Source: Protopterus annectens (lineage: Eukaryota; Chordata; Ceratodontiformes; Protopteridae). From it: a DNA stretch of 64,000 nt. The stretch's first letter is position 1, and each line of letters opens with the position of its first letter. A model generated the notes under the pieces. That model saw nothing but the letters and a program-made list of their open reading frames with translations, did no database searches and was not told the DNA's origin. Positions 32,435-43,098 of this stretch are shown here, piece after piece. Position numbers and translations under genes: made by a program. The stretch spans positions 1,214,180,577 through 1,214,244,576 of the forward strand of contig NC_056727.1 of NCBI RefSeq assembly GCF_019279795.1, given 5' to 3'.

Positions 32435-33200
32435 ATAATCTTTAGTCTCCTCCCACATATACTTGGCTGCCTTAACAGAATTCATTTTAATCCACACACC
32501 TAAATGCTTCATCTTATCAAGTCCTGTAAATATGGGTATTGCTGAACCAATTCATATATGGGTACATAGTTTACCACTATGGCCTTTATTTTATCTTCAT
32601 TAATTTTATATCCCCAAAAGACTTGAAACGGTCTCAAATTATTCCACAACATCAACATGTCCTTTTCTGGAGCCATTCCGGTGGCATAGAAGGATAAATA
32701 CCCTAACCATGGCCCAGATGATCTAGGTGTGATCATTGGCTAAGGTGACATGGGGTGGGCAGGCAGGGATGGCTGTGCCATTCTTAGGAGGAAGGGCGCT
32801 CACTGATGATGCTCCCTAAGGACAGGCATGGTCCACAGAGGGGCGTTACCCTTGGACACAGTCAATGAACATAGGAGTTAGGGTAAAGTGGGTAGGGCAT
32901 ATAAAAAAAAATACCCTGGAATGAAGCACAGATGACTGAGCTCCGAGGATGCCCTTAGGATCCAAGACCAGCCCCAGCAAATACCAGAATAGTACAGTGT
33001 GAAGGTAAGAGGATGGTTGGTAGAGCTGGGGTCAAATGGGACCAAAAAGCGAGGCCTTTTCTGGATTATCAAGTATGAAATAATATCATCTGCAAATAAA
33101 GATAACTTTTCCTGATTACCAGAGCAGCTACTGTAAATCCTTGAACGTCTGAGTTCCTTATTTTCTTTGTCAATGTGTCTAAAAAGAGAACACAAGTTTG
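32435..33200 (-). mobile_element. L1-type LINE fragment (RT region)
   Basis: On the minus strand 33195-33060 reads HIDKENKELRRSRIYSSC then GNQEKLSLFADDIISYL, the L1 RT catalytic FADD region. After about 300 bp of unrecognisable sequence, 32680-32500 reads the L1 segment LWNNLRPFQVFWGYKINEDK, QQYPYLQDLI and, out of frame, LGVWIKMNS and AAKYMWEET. This is the L1 post-RT region in the same order as in active L1s. The intervening 32710-33050 stretch is either an insertion or strongly decayed L1. Confidence 0.75.
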
Positions 33201-34544
33201 TCTGTTTTAGCCTGTCTGGTTCACTGCAGCATGGTTTACTGAAGTCTGCCTCAGTACATTTAACTTAAAAGAAATTTGCCTAGGGTGAACCATTCTAGTA
33301 CCAAAAGGGGGGGGGGGGGGGGAGTACTTCATCGCCCCCCTGGAAAAAATAAGTAGTACAAAAAAGGTCTCATCAGAAGACACCAACACAAGCACTGGTA
33401 TTTTGAGGACAGACGTAGGTTTATTCTTGTCAGTGAAGGTACAGGGGCAATCAAAAAATATTAGGGTATAAGTATTTGTCTTTTTTTTAAAGTGATACTT
33501 TCCTAAATGAAGTTACATAGAGGTATATGGATATATGTAGAAATGATGGTCTCCTACAACACGCTGCTAATATAGGGTGAAATCTTGCCTCTCTCTGATG
33601 TATGCAAAATGTAACTGTACTTCATGATAAAATACCATTTTTCAATACACGGTCTTTATATGCAGTCAGCCAATATTAAATTTGCTGTTCTTGGATATCA
33701 AAAAAGCTTTAGCTCTATGAAACAGATGTCTATGAAGCATAAAAGAGTGTTCTCCAAGTCAGGTCCTACTTCTGTAATGAAACATAAAAAGCCTATATCA
33801 CATGCCCTCTGCAATTTGCAAAGAAAAAAGACAAATTAGAAAGACTATGAAAGAGTTGTATAATGCTATAAGGATAGGTTAAGGCAGACTGAAAAGGCCA
33901 GTTAGAGGAAGCAGAAAATAATAATTTAACAAATAATGCCACTTTGATAAACAAAAATAACAGTTATTAAAGTTAAACTTAAAAATACTTGTAAATAAAC
34001 ATGCTCTGTGAATATCTGTGCAAATGGAACTGATGAGCAAATATAAATGCTTTGGATAACAAATAAAGGCAAAATCAACTAGGATCAGATTACTTCCATT
34101 CTGACATTTGAGCTGCATCTTTCTGTGCAACATCAGACCAATCTATTGTAAACATGTCCAGGATTTGGAAACTACTGTCCAGGGTACAACCTACAGATGG
34201 CTCAGAAAAAAAGGGTCATTATTCAAACAACACAAACAATAAAAAACAGCTATTACAAAAAAAAAAAAAAAAAAAAAAATCACTAAATCCCCAGTGAGAC
34301 AGGCAGTCTTTTCTCAGTATCTGCTCTACCACCCTACAAATCTCCAGTAAGCTTTAAAAGTTCATGAAAGTATTAGATATTAACTACAAAAAAAAAAAAA
34401 AGGAAAGAAAGAAAAAATCCTACACGAGAATAAATAGCCCTTTTTTCTGTTATACAATAAGTCTTTATTTAGTCCAAATCCATTCTGGAAAAAATGAAGT
34501 GCTTGAGTGGCAAGGGACCAGCTATAAATAGATACTATTTAATT
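33201..34544. other. No recognisable feature; homopolymer runs
   Basis: Unassigned sequence with a G run at 33307-33322, an A run at 34257-34279 and another A run near 34388-34401. No protein-level similarity or element ends seen. Confidence 0.5.
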
Positions 34545-34885
34545 TATTTTATTTATTTATCCTTTGTTGACCAGATTAGCTCCACTAGAGGCTAGTAGCC
34601 TCTTTTTAGGGAAGATTCGAGGTGGTATTTATATAACTAGGGGAAACTTGTCCAGTGTACCTTTTCGATAGCTGACATGAGATGTTATACATCCATCTGA
34701 ACTAACACCAATTCAAGCAAATGGGGCCTCAATTTAATCACAAGGATGGCACAATCAGAGTTGCAGCACCCCCTTTATGCAGCGCTGCAATGTCAATAAT
34801 CAAGCTACCTGATGTGGGAATAGAGCCCACAGACTTATGCACCAAAGGCAAGTCTGCTACCTGTTCCGCCACTGACACCGTAATA
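34545..34885 (-). mobile_element. tRNA-derived SINE (unassigned family)
   Basis: The minus strand starts with a tRNA-like head (about 34882-34810): an A-box-like TGGCGGAACAGGTAGCAG and a B-box-like GTGGGCTCTATTCCCAC in tRNA-like spacing. A ~200-bp body follows, then a tail CTGGTCAACAAAGGATAAATA with TAAA repeats ending at about 34545. The tail resembles that of the V-SINE at 17.8 kb, suggesting both rely on the same or related partner LINE 3' end. I do not recognise the body. Confidence 0.68.
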
Positions 34886-35265
34886 ATACTAACACAATAA
34901 TTACAACAATGCTAAACAAATAACATTTTCTGAGTTAAAGCAGTCCATTCCTAACTTCTTATTGTGTTCTGAATAAGTGCTATGATATACATATGTTTAT
35001 TTTTCCAAAGTATAGTTAAGTTGTAGACTTATACCCATTATATAACCCACTTCATATCCATTAAAATATTATATGTGAGAAGACTGTTAATTCAATATGC
35101 TAGAGAAAGTGGCATGCTAAGCTAGTTCAGTGATACACAGGAATAACAAGGATGGTAACAAGAGATCCTGTAGAGGAACTAGAAATATCTTGGTGCTGTG
35201 GAACACTTTCAGGCAGTTTCATATCTTTTCAGGATAAAAAGTATATATAACTGCAGCAACAAAGC
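34886..35265. other. No recognisable feature
   Basis: AT-rich sequence, nothing recognised. Confidence 0.45.
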
Positions 35266-35269
35266 CAAG

Positions 35270-35470
35270 ACTCCGTATAGGAAAATGTAAAACAGGATAC
35301 AAAATTAATGAAGCTAAAACATAGGCAATAGCAGTAAATTATATACCCACACACAAATTGGTTCAGCAATATCCATATTTATTCTGACATAAAATGAGGT
35401 ATTTAGGAGTATGGTTTAAAAAGGACTCTGGTGTGGTAGCTAAGGATATGTGGGAAGAACCTTAAAAAAA
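35270..35470 (+). mobile_element. L1-type LINE fragment (post-RT segment), plus strand
   Basis: The plus strand reads CKTGYKINEAKT, LVQQYPYLF and then RYLGVWFKKDSGVVAKDMWEE, ending in an A-rich run (35464-35476). These match the segments LVQQYPYLQDLI and GYKINEDK of the L1 fragment at 32.5 kb. Orientation is opposite to the adjacent L1 segment at 35735-35907. It is either a separate short copy or a displaced piece of the rearranged L1 described below. Confidence 0.65.
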
Positions 35471-35734
35471 AAAAAAGAAAGAGAAAATACAACTGAGCAA
35501 TTGCCATATTCAGCACCACACATCCATCTGCATCAGCATTTAAATAAAATGATATTTGCATTTTATTTACTACGTTTCATCTCTACTCAGGACTAGGGAA
35601 ACATGTTAAATGTCATCCTCCCTAACTCTTATCAATAACACTGGGGGATGCTCAACTACTCAAATTCTACTTGTCTTCTAGTACTGGGTACTGATGCATA
35701 TCCAATCTGCCAGTATCAACTCTTGAAATAAGAA

Positions 35735-35907
35735 ACCATCCATTCACCTCCCCATAAAAAAGAAAGAAAGAAATGTCCTCCTCTGGTTTTATCAGACATA
35801 AAATAATACCATCTGCAAAAAGAGCCAACTTTTCTTGATTACCATACAGACCAATTATATCCTTGAATTTCTGAGTCGTTTATTTTCTTTGCCAGTGCTT
35901 CTAAATA
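35735..35907 (-). mobile_element. L1-type LINE segment left of the Tigger insertion (RT catalytic region)
   Basis: The minus strand reads LEALAKKINDSEIQGYN and, in another frame, LALFADGIILCLIKPEED, where the catalytic FADD is FADG. The segment begins exactly at the TA (35908-35909) that flanks the Tigger-like element. The L1 sequence on the far side of that element (43099 onward) ends at the corresponding codon. This is therefore the continuation of the 43.1-47.5 kb L1. Confidence 0.78.
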
Positions 35908-36191
35908 TACAGGCAGTCCTCGGATTAAGGATGAGATCAGTTTTTTAGTCTGTCCTCAAGTCAAATTTGTATGCAAGTCAAAACAAGTACATATGGTTCT
36001 TATTAAATGCCATTTAGTCAAATGTTTGCCTCCGTCTAGCATTTATTTTACTTTTCTTTGCATATAAAACACTTCAGAAACACTTCCAAATTAAAAAAAA
36101 AAATTAAAAGGAATACTGTATACTGTAGCAATATCAATAATACTGCATGTACAGTGTAATAATAGTACAGTAGAACATTCCATTCAAAAAC

Positions 36192-36550
36192 AAGAAGTTA
36201 TGTACTCACCATAACGTTCGATGTATGTAGTCCATCTCGTCTCACATTCTTACCCGTGGGTTCGGAGCCAAACCTTGGCTCCGACTTGGCCATACTCTAG
36301 CTCAAAGTCTTCAATTGGCACGTTCATAGGTAGGTACTAGGCTATCGGCCCTGGGGCCTATACAAGCCCAGCCAAAAAGGTACCCTGGCTTTTGCCACCC
36401 AAGAAACTTATTTTCCTGTGCCACTGTCGAGCAGAGCCACAGAGGTGATCCCCAGGGTTAATTTCCTATTTCACATCCAATGGAAAGGCTCATGGCTAAG
36501 AGGTATCCCATGGTGCAATGCGCCTATTCCCCAGATCTTGTTTGCAGTGA
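36192..36550 (+). repeat. DIRS-3 left inverted terminal repeat, split by CR1
   Basis: Flanking the CR1 insert, 36192-36325 and 36488-36550 together are complementary to 42470-42609 (TCCATCTCG, AAGTCTTCAATTG, then TGGCTAAGAGGTATCCCATG). The outer AGAAGTTATGTACTCACCAT is left-specific. GGCTCCGA lies at 36277-36284. Confidence 0.87.
36326..36487 (-). mobile_element. CR1 LINE 3' end inserted in the DIRS-3 left terminal repeat
   Basis: Read on the minus strand it matches the last ~160 bp of the CR1 at 18.1 kb. It begins TTGGATGTGAAATAGGAAAT (the WMGNRKF region), continues through CTCGACAGTGGCACAGG, and ends GCCTAGTACCTACCTATGAA at about 36327-36346. The DIRS-3 terminal repeat resumes on both sides, and the uninterrupted version is seen in the right repeat. 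Confidence 0.85.
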
Positions 36551-36674
36551 GCTCACATCCACACACACACAGAAACACGTTGAGAGGAAGAACCAACTCA
36601 ACCTATCAAGAAGGAATGCTGACACCAGAGACTCGACCTCTAGGTCCTCCAGGAGGGGGTAGGTGGGTGGGTTA

Positions 36675-36780
36675 GCAAGAATGTGAGGCGAGATGGACTA
36701 CATACATCGAACATTTTGGTGAGTACATAACTTCTTGATGTTATGTAGTTCAATCTCGCCTACATTCTTACCCATGGGAC
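36675..36780. repeat. DIRS-3 internal complementary region
   Basis: 36675-36734 complements the left end (GCAAGAATGTGAGGCGAG to GAGTACATAACTTCTT). 36735-36780 complements the right end (GATGTTATGTAGTTCAATCT, CATTCTTACC). Confidence 0.9.
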
Positions 36781-36810
36781 AGAGTCCCTAGCACCTAGAC
36801 CTTGGGCAGC

Positions 36811-37934
36811 TCACTGGAAAATACTCCTGAGCACTGTGGAACCAAATGAGGATCTGCCCCTTGATACCAGATCCAATTTGTAATGAGTAATAAAGGTGTG
36901 AGGAGATGCCCAAGTAGCTGTAGCACAAATATCATCCATAAACATCCCAGCCTGAAAGGCAGTAGAAGTAGACAGCGAACGTGTAGAGTGAGCCTTTACC
37001 TTTCCTTGCCATTTGAAGAACAGATGAAGGAAATGCAGCTAGAAATCCATCTGGACAGAGTTACTTTGGAAACTGAAGTCCATAGTCTGTTTCCCGAAAA
37101 GGAGACAAAAAGTTGGTCAGATTTTCTAAAATCTTTTGTTCTATGTAAATAGAAACGTAATTGTCTGTGGACATCCAGCTGATGAAACTTAAATTCTGCC
37201 TTGTTAGAGAATCCAGGGAAAAACACAGGTAACTCAACAGACTGGTTGAGGTTGACCACTGAAGCAACCATAGGCATAAAGGAAGGATTAGGTCTTAGCA
37301 AAACCCTATCCTTGTGAAATATCAAGTAAGGGGGCCGGACTGATAAAGCTTGGAGTTCAGAGATCCGCCTAGCCGAAGTGATGGCTATCAAAAAGAGTGT
37401 CTTCCAAGACAAAAATTTTAGGTCGCAGGTTGCCACGGGCTCAAAAGGAGGTGAGGTAAGCTGCTGTAGCACAAAATTAAGGTCCCATGGCATAACAGGA
37501 TCAAAGATCGGAGGTCGCAGTAGCGTAGTCCCTTTGAGAAAGGCCCTACAAAGTCTATGCGCCATTATATTGGGTTCATTAGCAACATGAAAAGTAGAAA
37601 TGGCTGCCAACTGTACTTTAATAGTTGCTGCAGCAGATCCCTGACTAAACAGTTGAGATAGAAACTCTAAAATCGATGAAATGGGAGCTGTATAGGGATC
37701 AATCTGTCTTTCATGAGCCCAAATGGAAAATCTCTTCCACTTACTGGAATAAATCATCCTAGTAGAAGGCATGTGGGAGGAAGACAGAATATGAACCACC
37801 TCTGGTGAAAAATCATGAAGCCTGACTAGGGACGGAATTGGAGCAGCCATGCTGTCAACCTGAGGGTTTGGATGGAGGGGTGGAACTGCCCTAACATACA
37901 AGTCAACAGATCTGGCTCTGGGTCCAGAATCCAC
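36811..37934 (-). pseudogene. DIRS-3 tyrosine recombinase (nearly intact)
   Basis: The open frame 37934-36996 (312 aa) carries MPSTRMIYSSKWKRFSIWAH, LFLIAITSARRISELQALSV (box I Arg), RVLLRPNPSFMPMV and LDVHRQLRFYLHRTKDF. A stop occurs after SSNGKER at 36996. The downstream HSTRS box II (about 36985-36970), the ...FITHYKLDLVSRG-type block with the tyrosine (about 36890-36860) and the stop at 36811-36813 remain recognisable. A frameshift near 36990-37000 is the main lesion. Product: site-specific recombinase for integrating the DIRS circle. Confidence 0.86.
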
Positions 37935-39834
37935 AGCTCGTCCATTAGATAAGGGTGAAGAAAGGGGAACCAGATCTGACGTGGCCAGTGTTGAGTAATC
38001 AGTATCATTTTGCTTCCAAAGACTGTGCTTTCTGAATAAGCTTTGTTATCAGGGAATTGGAGGGAAGGCATAGAGAAGACCGGAGGGCCAATCGTGAACT
38101 AGAGTGTCCCTGGGTGCTTCCCCTTCCGGGGGAATAAGGGTGAAGTAGCTGCTGCATTTGGCATTGAGGGGGCTGGCAAACAGATCGCAGCAAGGCTGAC
38201 CCCATCTGCAGAAAATCCGTTCCGCCACCTGTTCATTCGGGGACCACTCATGAGGCATCAGAATAGCTCTGCTCAGCCTGTCGGCAATCACGTTGGACTT
38301 CCCTGGAATGTGCATTGCCACTAGAAAGCACTGGGAAGATACTGCCCACTGCCACACTCAAAGAGCCTCTCTGCAAAGGGGATATGACCTGGTTCCTCCC
38401 TGTTTGTTCAGATATCAGACCACAGACATGTTGTCCAAGTGGATTGCAACTGTCCCAAGAGGAAGAAAGCTGTGAAGTGCTTGCAAAGCTAATAGTACCA
38501 CTCTCATCTCTAAGACATTGATATGCAAATGGATCTCGTGTTCCTGCCACGTGCCTTGGACAGTCCTGCTGAGATAACGTCCCCCCCCACCCGATCTGGG
38601 AGGCATCCGTGGTCACAGTGGCAATCGGAGGAGGAAGAAGGAAAGGCATACCTGTGTTGAGATTGCTGGTCTGAACCCACCAGCGCAGATCCTGCTTGCA
38701 CCGGTCGGTTATTACAGTAAAATGGGAGAGGAAGGTGCTGAAGAGACCATTGGGCAAAAAGTAGCCAATGAAGAATCCTCATGTGAAGTCTTGCAAGCGG
38801 GACTAGCATAATCGTGGCAGCCATGGTACCTAACAGCTGGAGGATGACTTTTGTCTTGACCTTCTTCAGTGGTAGTAGAGCGTAGACTTGTTGCTGTAAA
38901 ACCTGAATTCTCTCTTCTGGCAGGAAAACCTTCATGAGCACTGTGTCTAATTCGGCGCAGATAAAGGTGACACGCTGCAAAGGCAACAATACAGACTTTT
39001 CCCAATTCAAGGTGATTCCCAGACTTTGGCACAGTGCAATAGTGGCATCCCTGCTCTGTAGTAGTAGATGCCTGGTGGTGGCAGACAGGAGCCAGTCATC
39101 CAGGTACAGAAACACTTGGAATCCCATACGTCTCAAGTGAGCCGTGACCACCGCCATGCATTTGGTGAACACCCTGGGGGTTGTGGTGAGACCAAAGGGC
39201 AGGGCGCGAAACTGAAAATGACTGGCTCCCAGTCAGAAGCGTAGGTGACTTCTGGATGCCCTGTCCAATTTTATATGGTAGCAAGCATCCTTGAGGTTGA
39301 TGGAGCACAACCACACATCTTTCCCTAATAACGGGAGAATTGACTGTAACGTAACCATGAGGAAACTTGGACTTCTCTGAGATCCAAAACGTGTCTCAGG
39401 TCGCTTGTTTTTCGGCACCAAAAAGAATCTGGAGCAAGTCCCTAATCCTACTTGGTCTGAGGGGACGGGCTGGATGGCTCCTTTTAACAGCAACTTTTGA
39501 ACTTCTAAGGTTGCGGAATCCCTTTGACTGGGTGGAACGTCTGGGATTCTTTTGTTCAGGGGAGGAGACGAAATTAAGGGAATGTGATAACCTCTGGAGA
39601 TTATCTCTAATACCCACTCATCTTGGGTGATGTCTCGCCAGGCTTCTGGGTATAGAGAAATGCAACCCCCCCCCCCCCGACTGGCTCCAGAGACGCGCAG
39701 TCGGGCCTCCTCTCAGGAGCGCTGGTTGGGGGAGTCACGAAAGGAATTGCGGTCCCCCTGGTTACACGGGCCTCCCCTGCCTCTAGGGTGGCATCTACCT
39801 GAATTTCCTCCTCTGCCTCTGGAGGGGGAATCAC
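37826..39834 (-). pseudogene. DIRS-3 RT / RNase H / Dam-like methyltransferase polyprotein (broken)
   Basis: RT N-terminal segments are spread over frames at 39834-39233 (FFLVPKN, ILPLLGKDVWLCSINLKDACYHIKLD). 39172 onward has FTKCMAVVTAHLRRMGFQVF, catalytic YLDDWLLSATT and NWEKSVLLP. RNase H lies at about 38640-38230: TVTTDASQIGWGG, then a frameshift at the C run 38580-38589, INVLEMRVVLLALQALHSF, DNMSVV. The methyltransferase-like part is 38357-37826 with ADRLSR, CCDLFASPLNAKCSSYFTLI, HDWPSGLLYAFPPIP and a shifted LITQHWPRQIWFP. Many lesions; inactive. Confidence 0.86.
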
Positions 39835-41990
39835 TCTGTGCGTTGTGAAAAAACCTCTGCGATTTTCTGAACCACATTTTCACACCCTTCTGGCCCTTGG
39901 GATAAGGTCTAAAAGGCATAGAAAAACAGACTCCCACGGCAGACAGGGTTTTTCCTTCCTGCTCGCACCTAGTGAGAGTATCCTTCACCTTGGTTCCAAA
40001 TAAAGAAGAACCATCAAAGGGCGCGGTGGTGAAGGTGGACTTGAAGGCCTCCGCGAAGTTGCACAGGCGCATACAGGAGTGACTCCTAAGAGAAACTCCA
40101 GAACCCGCAGCCCTGCTCACTCCATCGGCTGCGTACGAGATCAGCCTCATGGAGGAGTTAGCAATAGAATTTAGGGTAGACATCTGTGCATTGACTTTCT
40201 GAGCCACAACATCAGAAACGTTACCCTGTAGAGAATCTCCCAACTCCTTTAGGAGATCTCCTTGGAGCCATGTAAACTGTGATAAGTAGTTCAGTGACCA
40301 CAGTGTAAAGGCCGCTGAAGAGAACACACGCTTCCCATACCTGTTCATAGCCCTGGACTCCTTTGTTAGGGAGATGGACAGTAGATGAAGTTTCTGCAAG
40401 TTCCTTCTTGGTGACTGCTGCCACCACCATGGCATCTACTGGAACGCCTTTTGAAAGAAATTCTCTATCGGGGGAGCAGACAAAAACTTGTTGGGTCTCC
40501 TAGGGACCGGTTCCATAGTGTCTGGAGTTTCCCACACCTTTCGACAAATGAGGTCCAGGAATTCGTCGAACAGGGGAGAAAACCAAGAGGCGGAGGGTTG
40601 GGAACCAAAGGCCTTCAGGAACACAGACTCCTCCTCAGAAGGGGTTTTAGATGGCCAGTCGCCTCTCTGTCTCAGTATTTCCAAGATAGCTGAAAAAGAG
40701 ATCATCAGAAGATGACTTAGGGGACTCCTCTGACTCCTCTAGTTCGGTGTCAGATGTGGGGGACTCATCTTGGGAGTCAATGTGCTTCCTCTTGCACACT
40801 CATTCTGGGTGGCTCCTCAGGTAAAAAACCTGGGGAGGATTCAGAAAGCTGGGGACCACTCATGGAGGTATCCTGAGGCCTTAGGTCTCCGCTGTCCCTA
40901 GACAGAGGGTGATCTGATACTGATATCGGTGCTGGAGGGGGAAGAGTGTCGGTACCGTAGGATGCAGCTGACAACCTGGCCAGCACACTCCTCATGACCT
41001 CAAAGGCTGATCCGCCCGGCTCCGAACGTCGACTAACCACAGAAGATATCCTTGGAGCTGAGAAAATAAGGTCCAAAGCCGATGTCGGGTCCATGCTCAC
41101 CTGACCTGAAGCGCCGTGAGGAAGGCTTGGAGCCGAAGAAGATCGACCCGATACCTCCCTCTCAGCTCCAACCGGAGAGCTGCGGACCCTGGACCCCGTG
41201 GACGGTGTCGATGGAGTCGGATCGAAGCAGAGGCACCAGAAGGGGCAACTGGAGCTGATCTCACGGCATCAGACGGAACCAGCAGCTCTGGCTCTGAACA
41301 AAGGTCTGGAGGAGGAAAGCCAAAGATGAGGGGGGGGGGGACGGGCTCCGGAGCCGATTGGGCCAGAGCCGAAATCAAAACTGAAGCAGTTTCTTCACCA
41401 CTCTATTGACAGTCATCGGAAAGTGCCCTGGAGGATCTAGAGGACATGGTTGGGAATCTGGATCTCCCTACAGAGGGAGACCTACGAGTAGGGGAGACTG
41501 GTCAAAAAACTGGAAACTGGCTCCGAACTGACACATCTGACCTCAGGTCCAATAAACCTGGAGCCAAAGTAGACATCACAGAAGCACTGTCTTCTATCGG
41601 CTCCGAAGCCAGTGGAGCCGAAGAAGCTATAGTTGTCTTAATAATTTTCTCCAGTGACTTCAAGGAGACTAACGGAGCAGGAGAGCGCTTTTTAGAAGAC
41701 TTTTTATCCAATTTTTTTATCTGATTTGGGAGAAGACTTTGAACTGGAGGATCTCTCCCAATCCTCTTCAAAAGATGGTTTCAGCAATCCTCTCAAAATC
41801 AGCTTGTTCTTCCTCTCTTGCAGCATGCAGGGGCTAAAAGCGTGACAGAACAAGTAGGATTCCTGTAAATGAATAGCCCCCAAGCAATACACACATACAG
41901 AATATGCCTATCTGTCAGAGACATTTTGTTGTTACACTTAACACACTTTTTGAAGCCCGAAGACCTGTGCTCTTTAGACTCCTTGGACAT
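39713..41990 (-). pseudogene. DIRS-3 gag-like ORF1 (broken)
   Basis: Starts MSKESKEHRSSGFKKCVKCN at 41990 with the CxxC of the zinc-finger-like motif; the second half is frameshifted near 41900. The Ser/Glu/Pro region is broken (41771-41097). The conserved core is in 40705-40436 (FSAILEILRQRGDWPSK, SVFLKAFGSQPSASWFSP) and 40435-39713. The latter is a 240-aa frame with NRYGKRVFSSAAFTLWSLNY, RLCNFAEAFKSTF, GSSLFGTKVKDTLTRCEQEG and an RG-rich C-terminus (SRGRGGNSGRCHPRGRGG). The RG-rich tail hints at RNA binding (inference). Confidence 0.75.
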
Positions 41991-42469
41991 GTTGAGACAA
42001 GAACACACACACACACACACAAGGGAAAACAGTAAGGGCACCTTCACCACAGAAACAAGTAGTGCGGGAAACTAGCCTCTAACGCAAATGGCCTATAGAC
42101 CACGAGGTAACAACATGGAGGACTAGGTTCTCTAAGTTAAACGGGCCTAGCCCATGAAAAAACCCAACAGGGGAACAATCAACAGTCACACCACAAAAAC
42201 AATGCTGCCAAGGGGGATTAAACTGGTAAACAACAGAAAGAACAACAGGAAAACCGGGGGAGGACTAGGCCCTCCAACTGGAACGGGCCTAGCCTGTAAA
42301 CACCAAGTAAATTGGGATACCAGAAGAGACACTAAACTGCTAAAAGTAAAAATACACACACACTAGGTATTAAAATAGCTTTTGGAGCTACTAAATTGAA
42401 CAAAAAGTAGTACATTTGTACTTAGCCACGGCCAAGAGCGAGACCACGTCCAAGCTGTATGAGCAGCAA

Positions 42470-42609
42470 ATGAGATCTGGGGAATAGGTGCATTGCACCA
42501 TGGGATACTTCTTAGCCACGAGACAATTGAAGACTTTGAGCTAGAGTATGGCCGAGTCGGAGCCAAACCACAAGTAAGAATGTAGGCGAGATTGGACTAC
42601 ATAACATCA
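42470..42609 (-). repeat. DIRS-3 right inverted terminal repeat
   Basis: Complement of the left ITR without the CR1 insert. It ends GGACTACATAACATCAT, which is complemented in the right half of the ICR. Confidence 0.87.
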
Positions 42610-43098
42610 TATGTTAAACTTACCTCTTTTTAAGCTTCAGCTCACATTTCTGTACTACAGGCATCACCCATGAATGCTATGCACTCTTTCCTGAACTTTC
42701 AGACTTCTGCCAGACCTCCTACTATCACCTAGGCCCTAGTGAGCCACAATGTCATTTGCCAATTCTACTGTACAGTACCGTAACTGCTTCAATGTTGTAC
42801 TGTACAAGACAGCAGTCTTGATCAATCAGATCACCAATAGAGTGATCTCTTAACCAATCCGGATCTTTTGTTCTCCATAAAGGTGGAAGTAACTGCTCTA
42901 ACAAGACGTGCAAGCAGTTTCACAAATGGGGAAAACAGGGAAAAGGAAAGTACAATATAATTCTTCATTTCCAAGGTAAGATTTGGGCAACCTTAAGGAT
43001 TTTTATTTATTTTTGTGTCATTTCTGACATTGTGGCAGCCCTTTCTTATCTATGGGCTGTCCTTGTATCAGATGTCTGCAACCCGGGGCCTGCCTGTA

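Larger units (their letters stand above)
36192..42609 (-). mobile_element. DIRS-3: full-structure DIRS-like retrotransposon, coding frames broken
   Basis: About 6.4 kb with both inverted repeats, an ICR (36675-36780) and all domains in order on the minus strand. Its left terminal repeat is interrupted by a CR1 3' end (36326-36487). It is inserted into a Tigger-like element, so it is younger than that element. The recombinase N-terminal two thirds is one long open frame; gag and RT are broken. Confidence 0.92.
35910..43096. mobile_element. Tigger/pogo-like DNA transposon (non-autonomous), split by DIRS-3
   Basis: Left terminus CAGGCAGTCCTCGGATTAAG (35910 onward), right terminus (complement) CAGGCAGGCCCCGGGTTGCA ending at 43096. 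Both are flanked by TA (35908-35909 and 43097-43098), the target duplication of Tc1/mariner-type elements. Without the DIRS-3 insertion it is about 0.77 kb (35910-36191 plus 42610-43096), too short for a transposase, so a MITE-like derivative moved in trans. The termini resemble those of vertebrate Tigger elements. It sits inside L1 reverse transcriptase sequence. Confidence 0.8.

Noticed and set aside
34810-34882. Stand-alone tRNA gene
   Set aside because: A/B-box-like words are present but pairing is poor and the sequence continues into a SINE body and tail.
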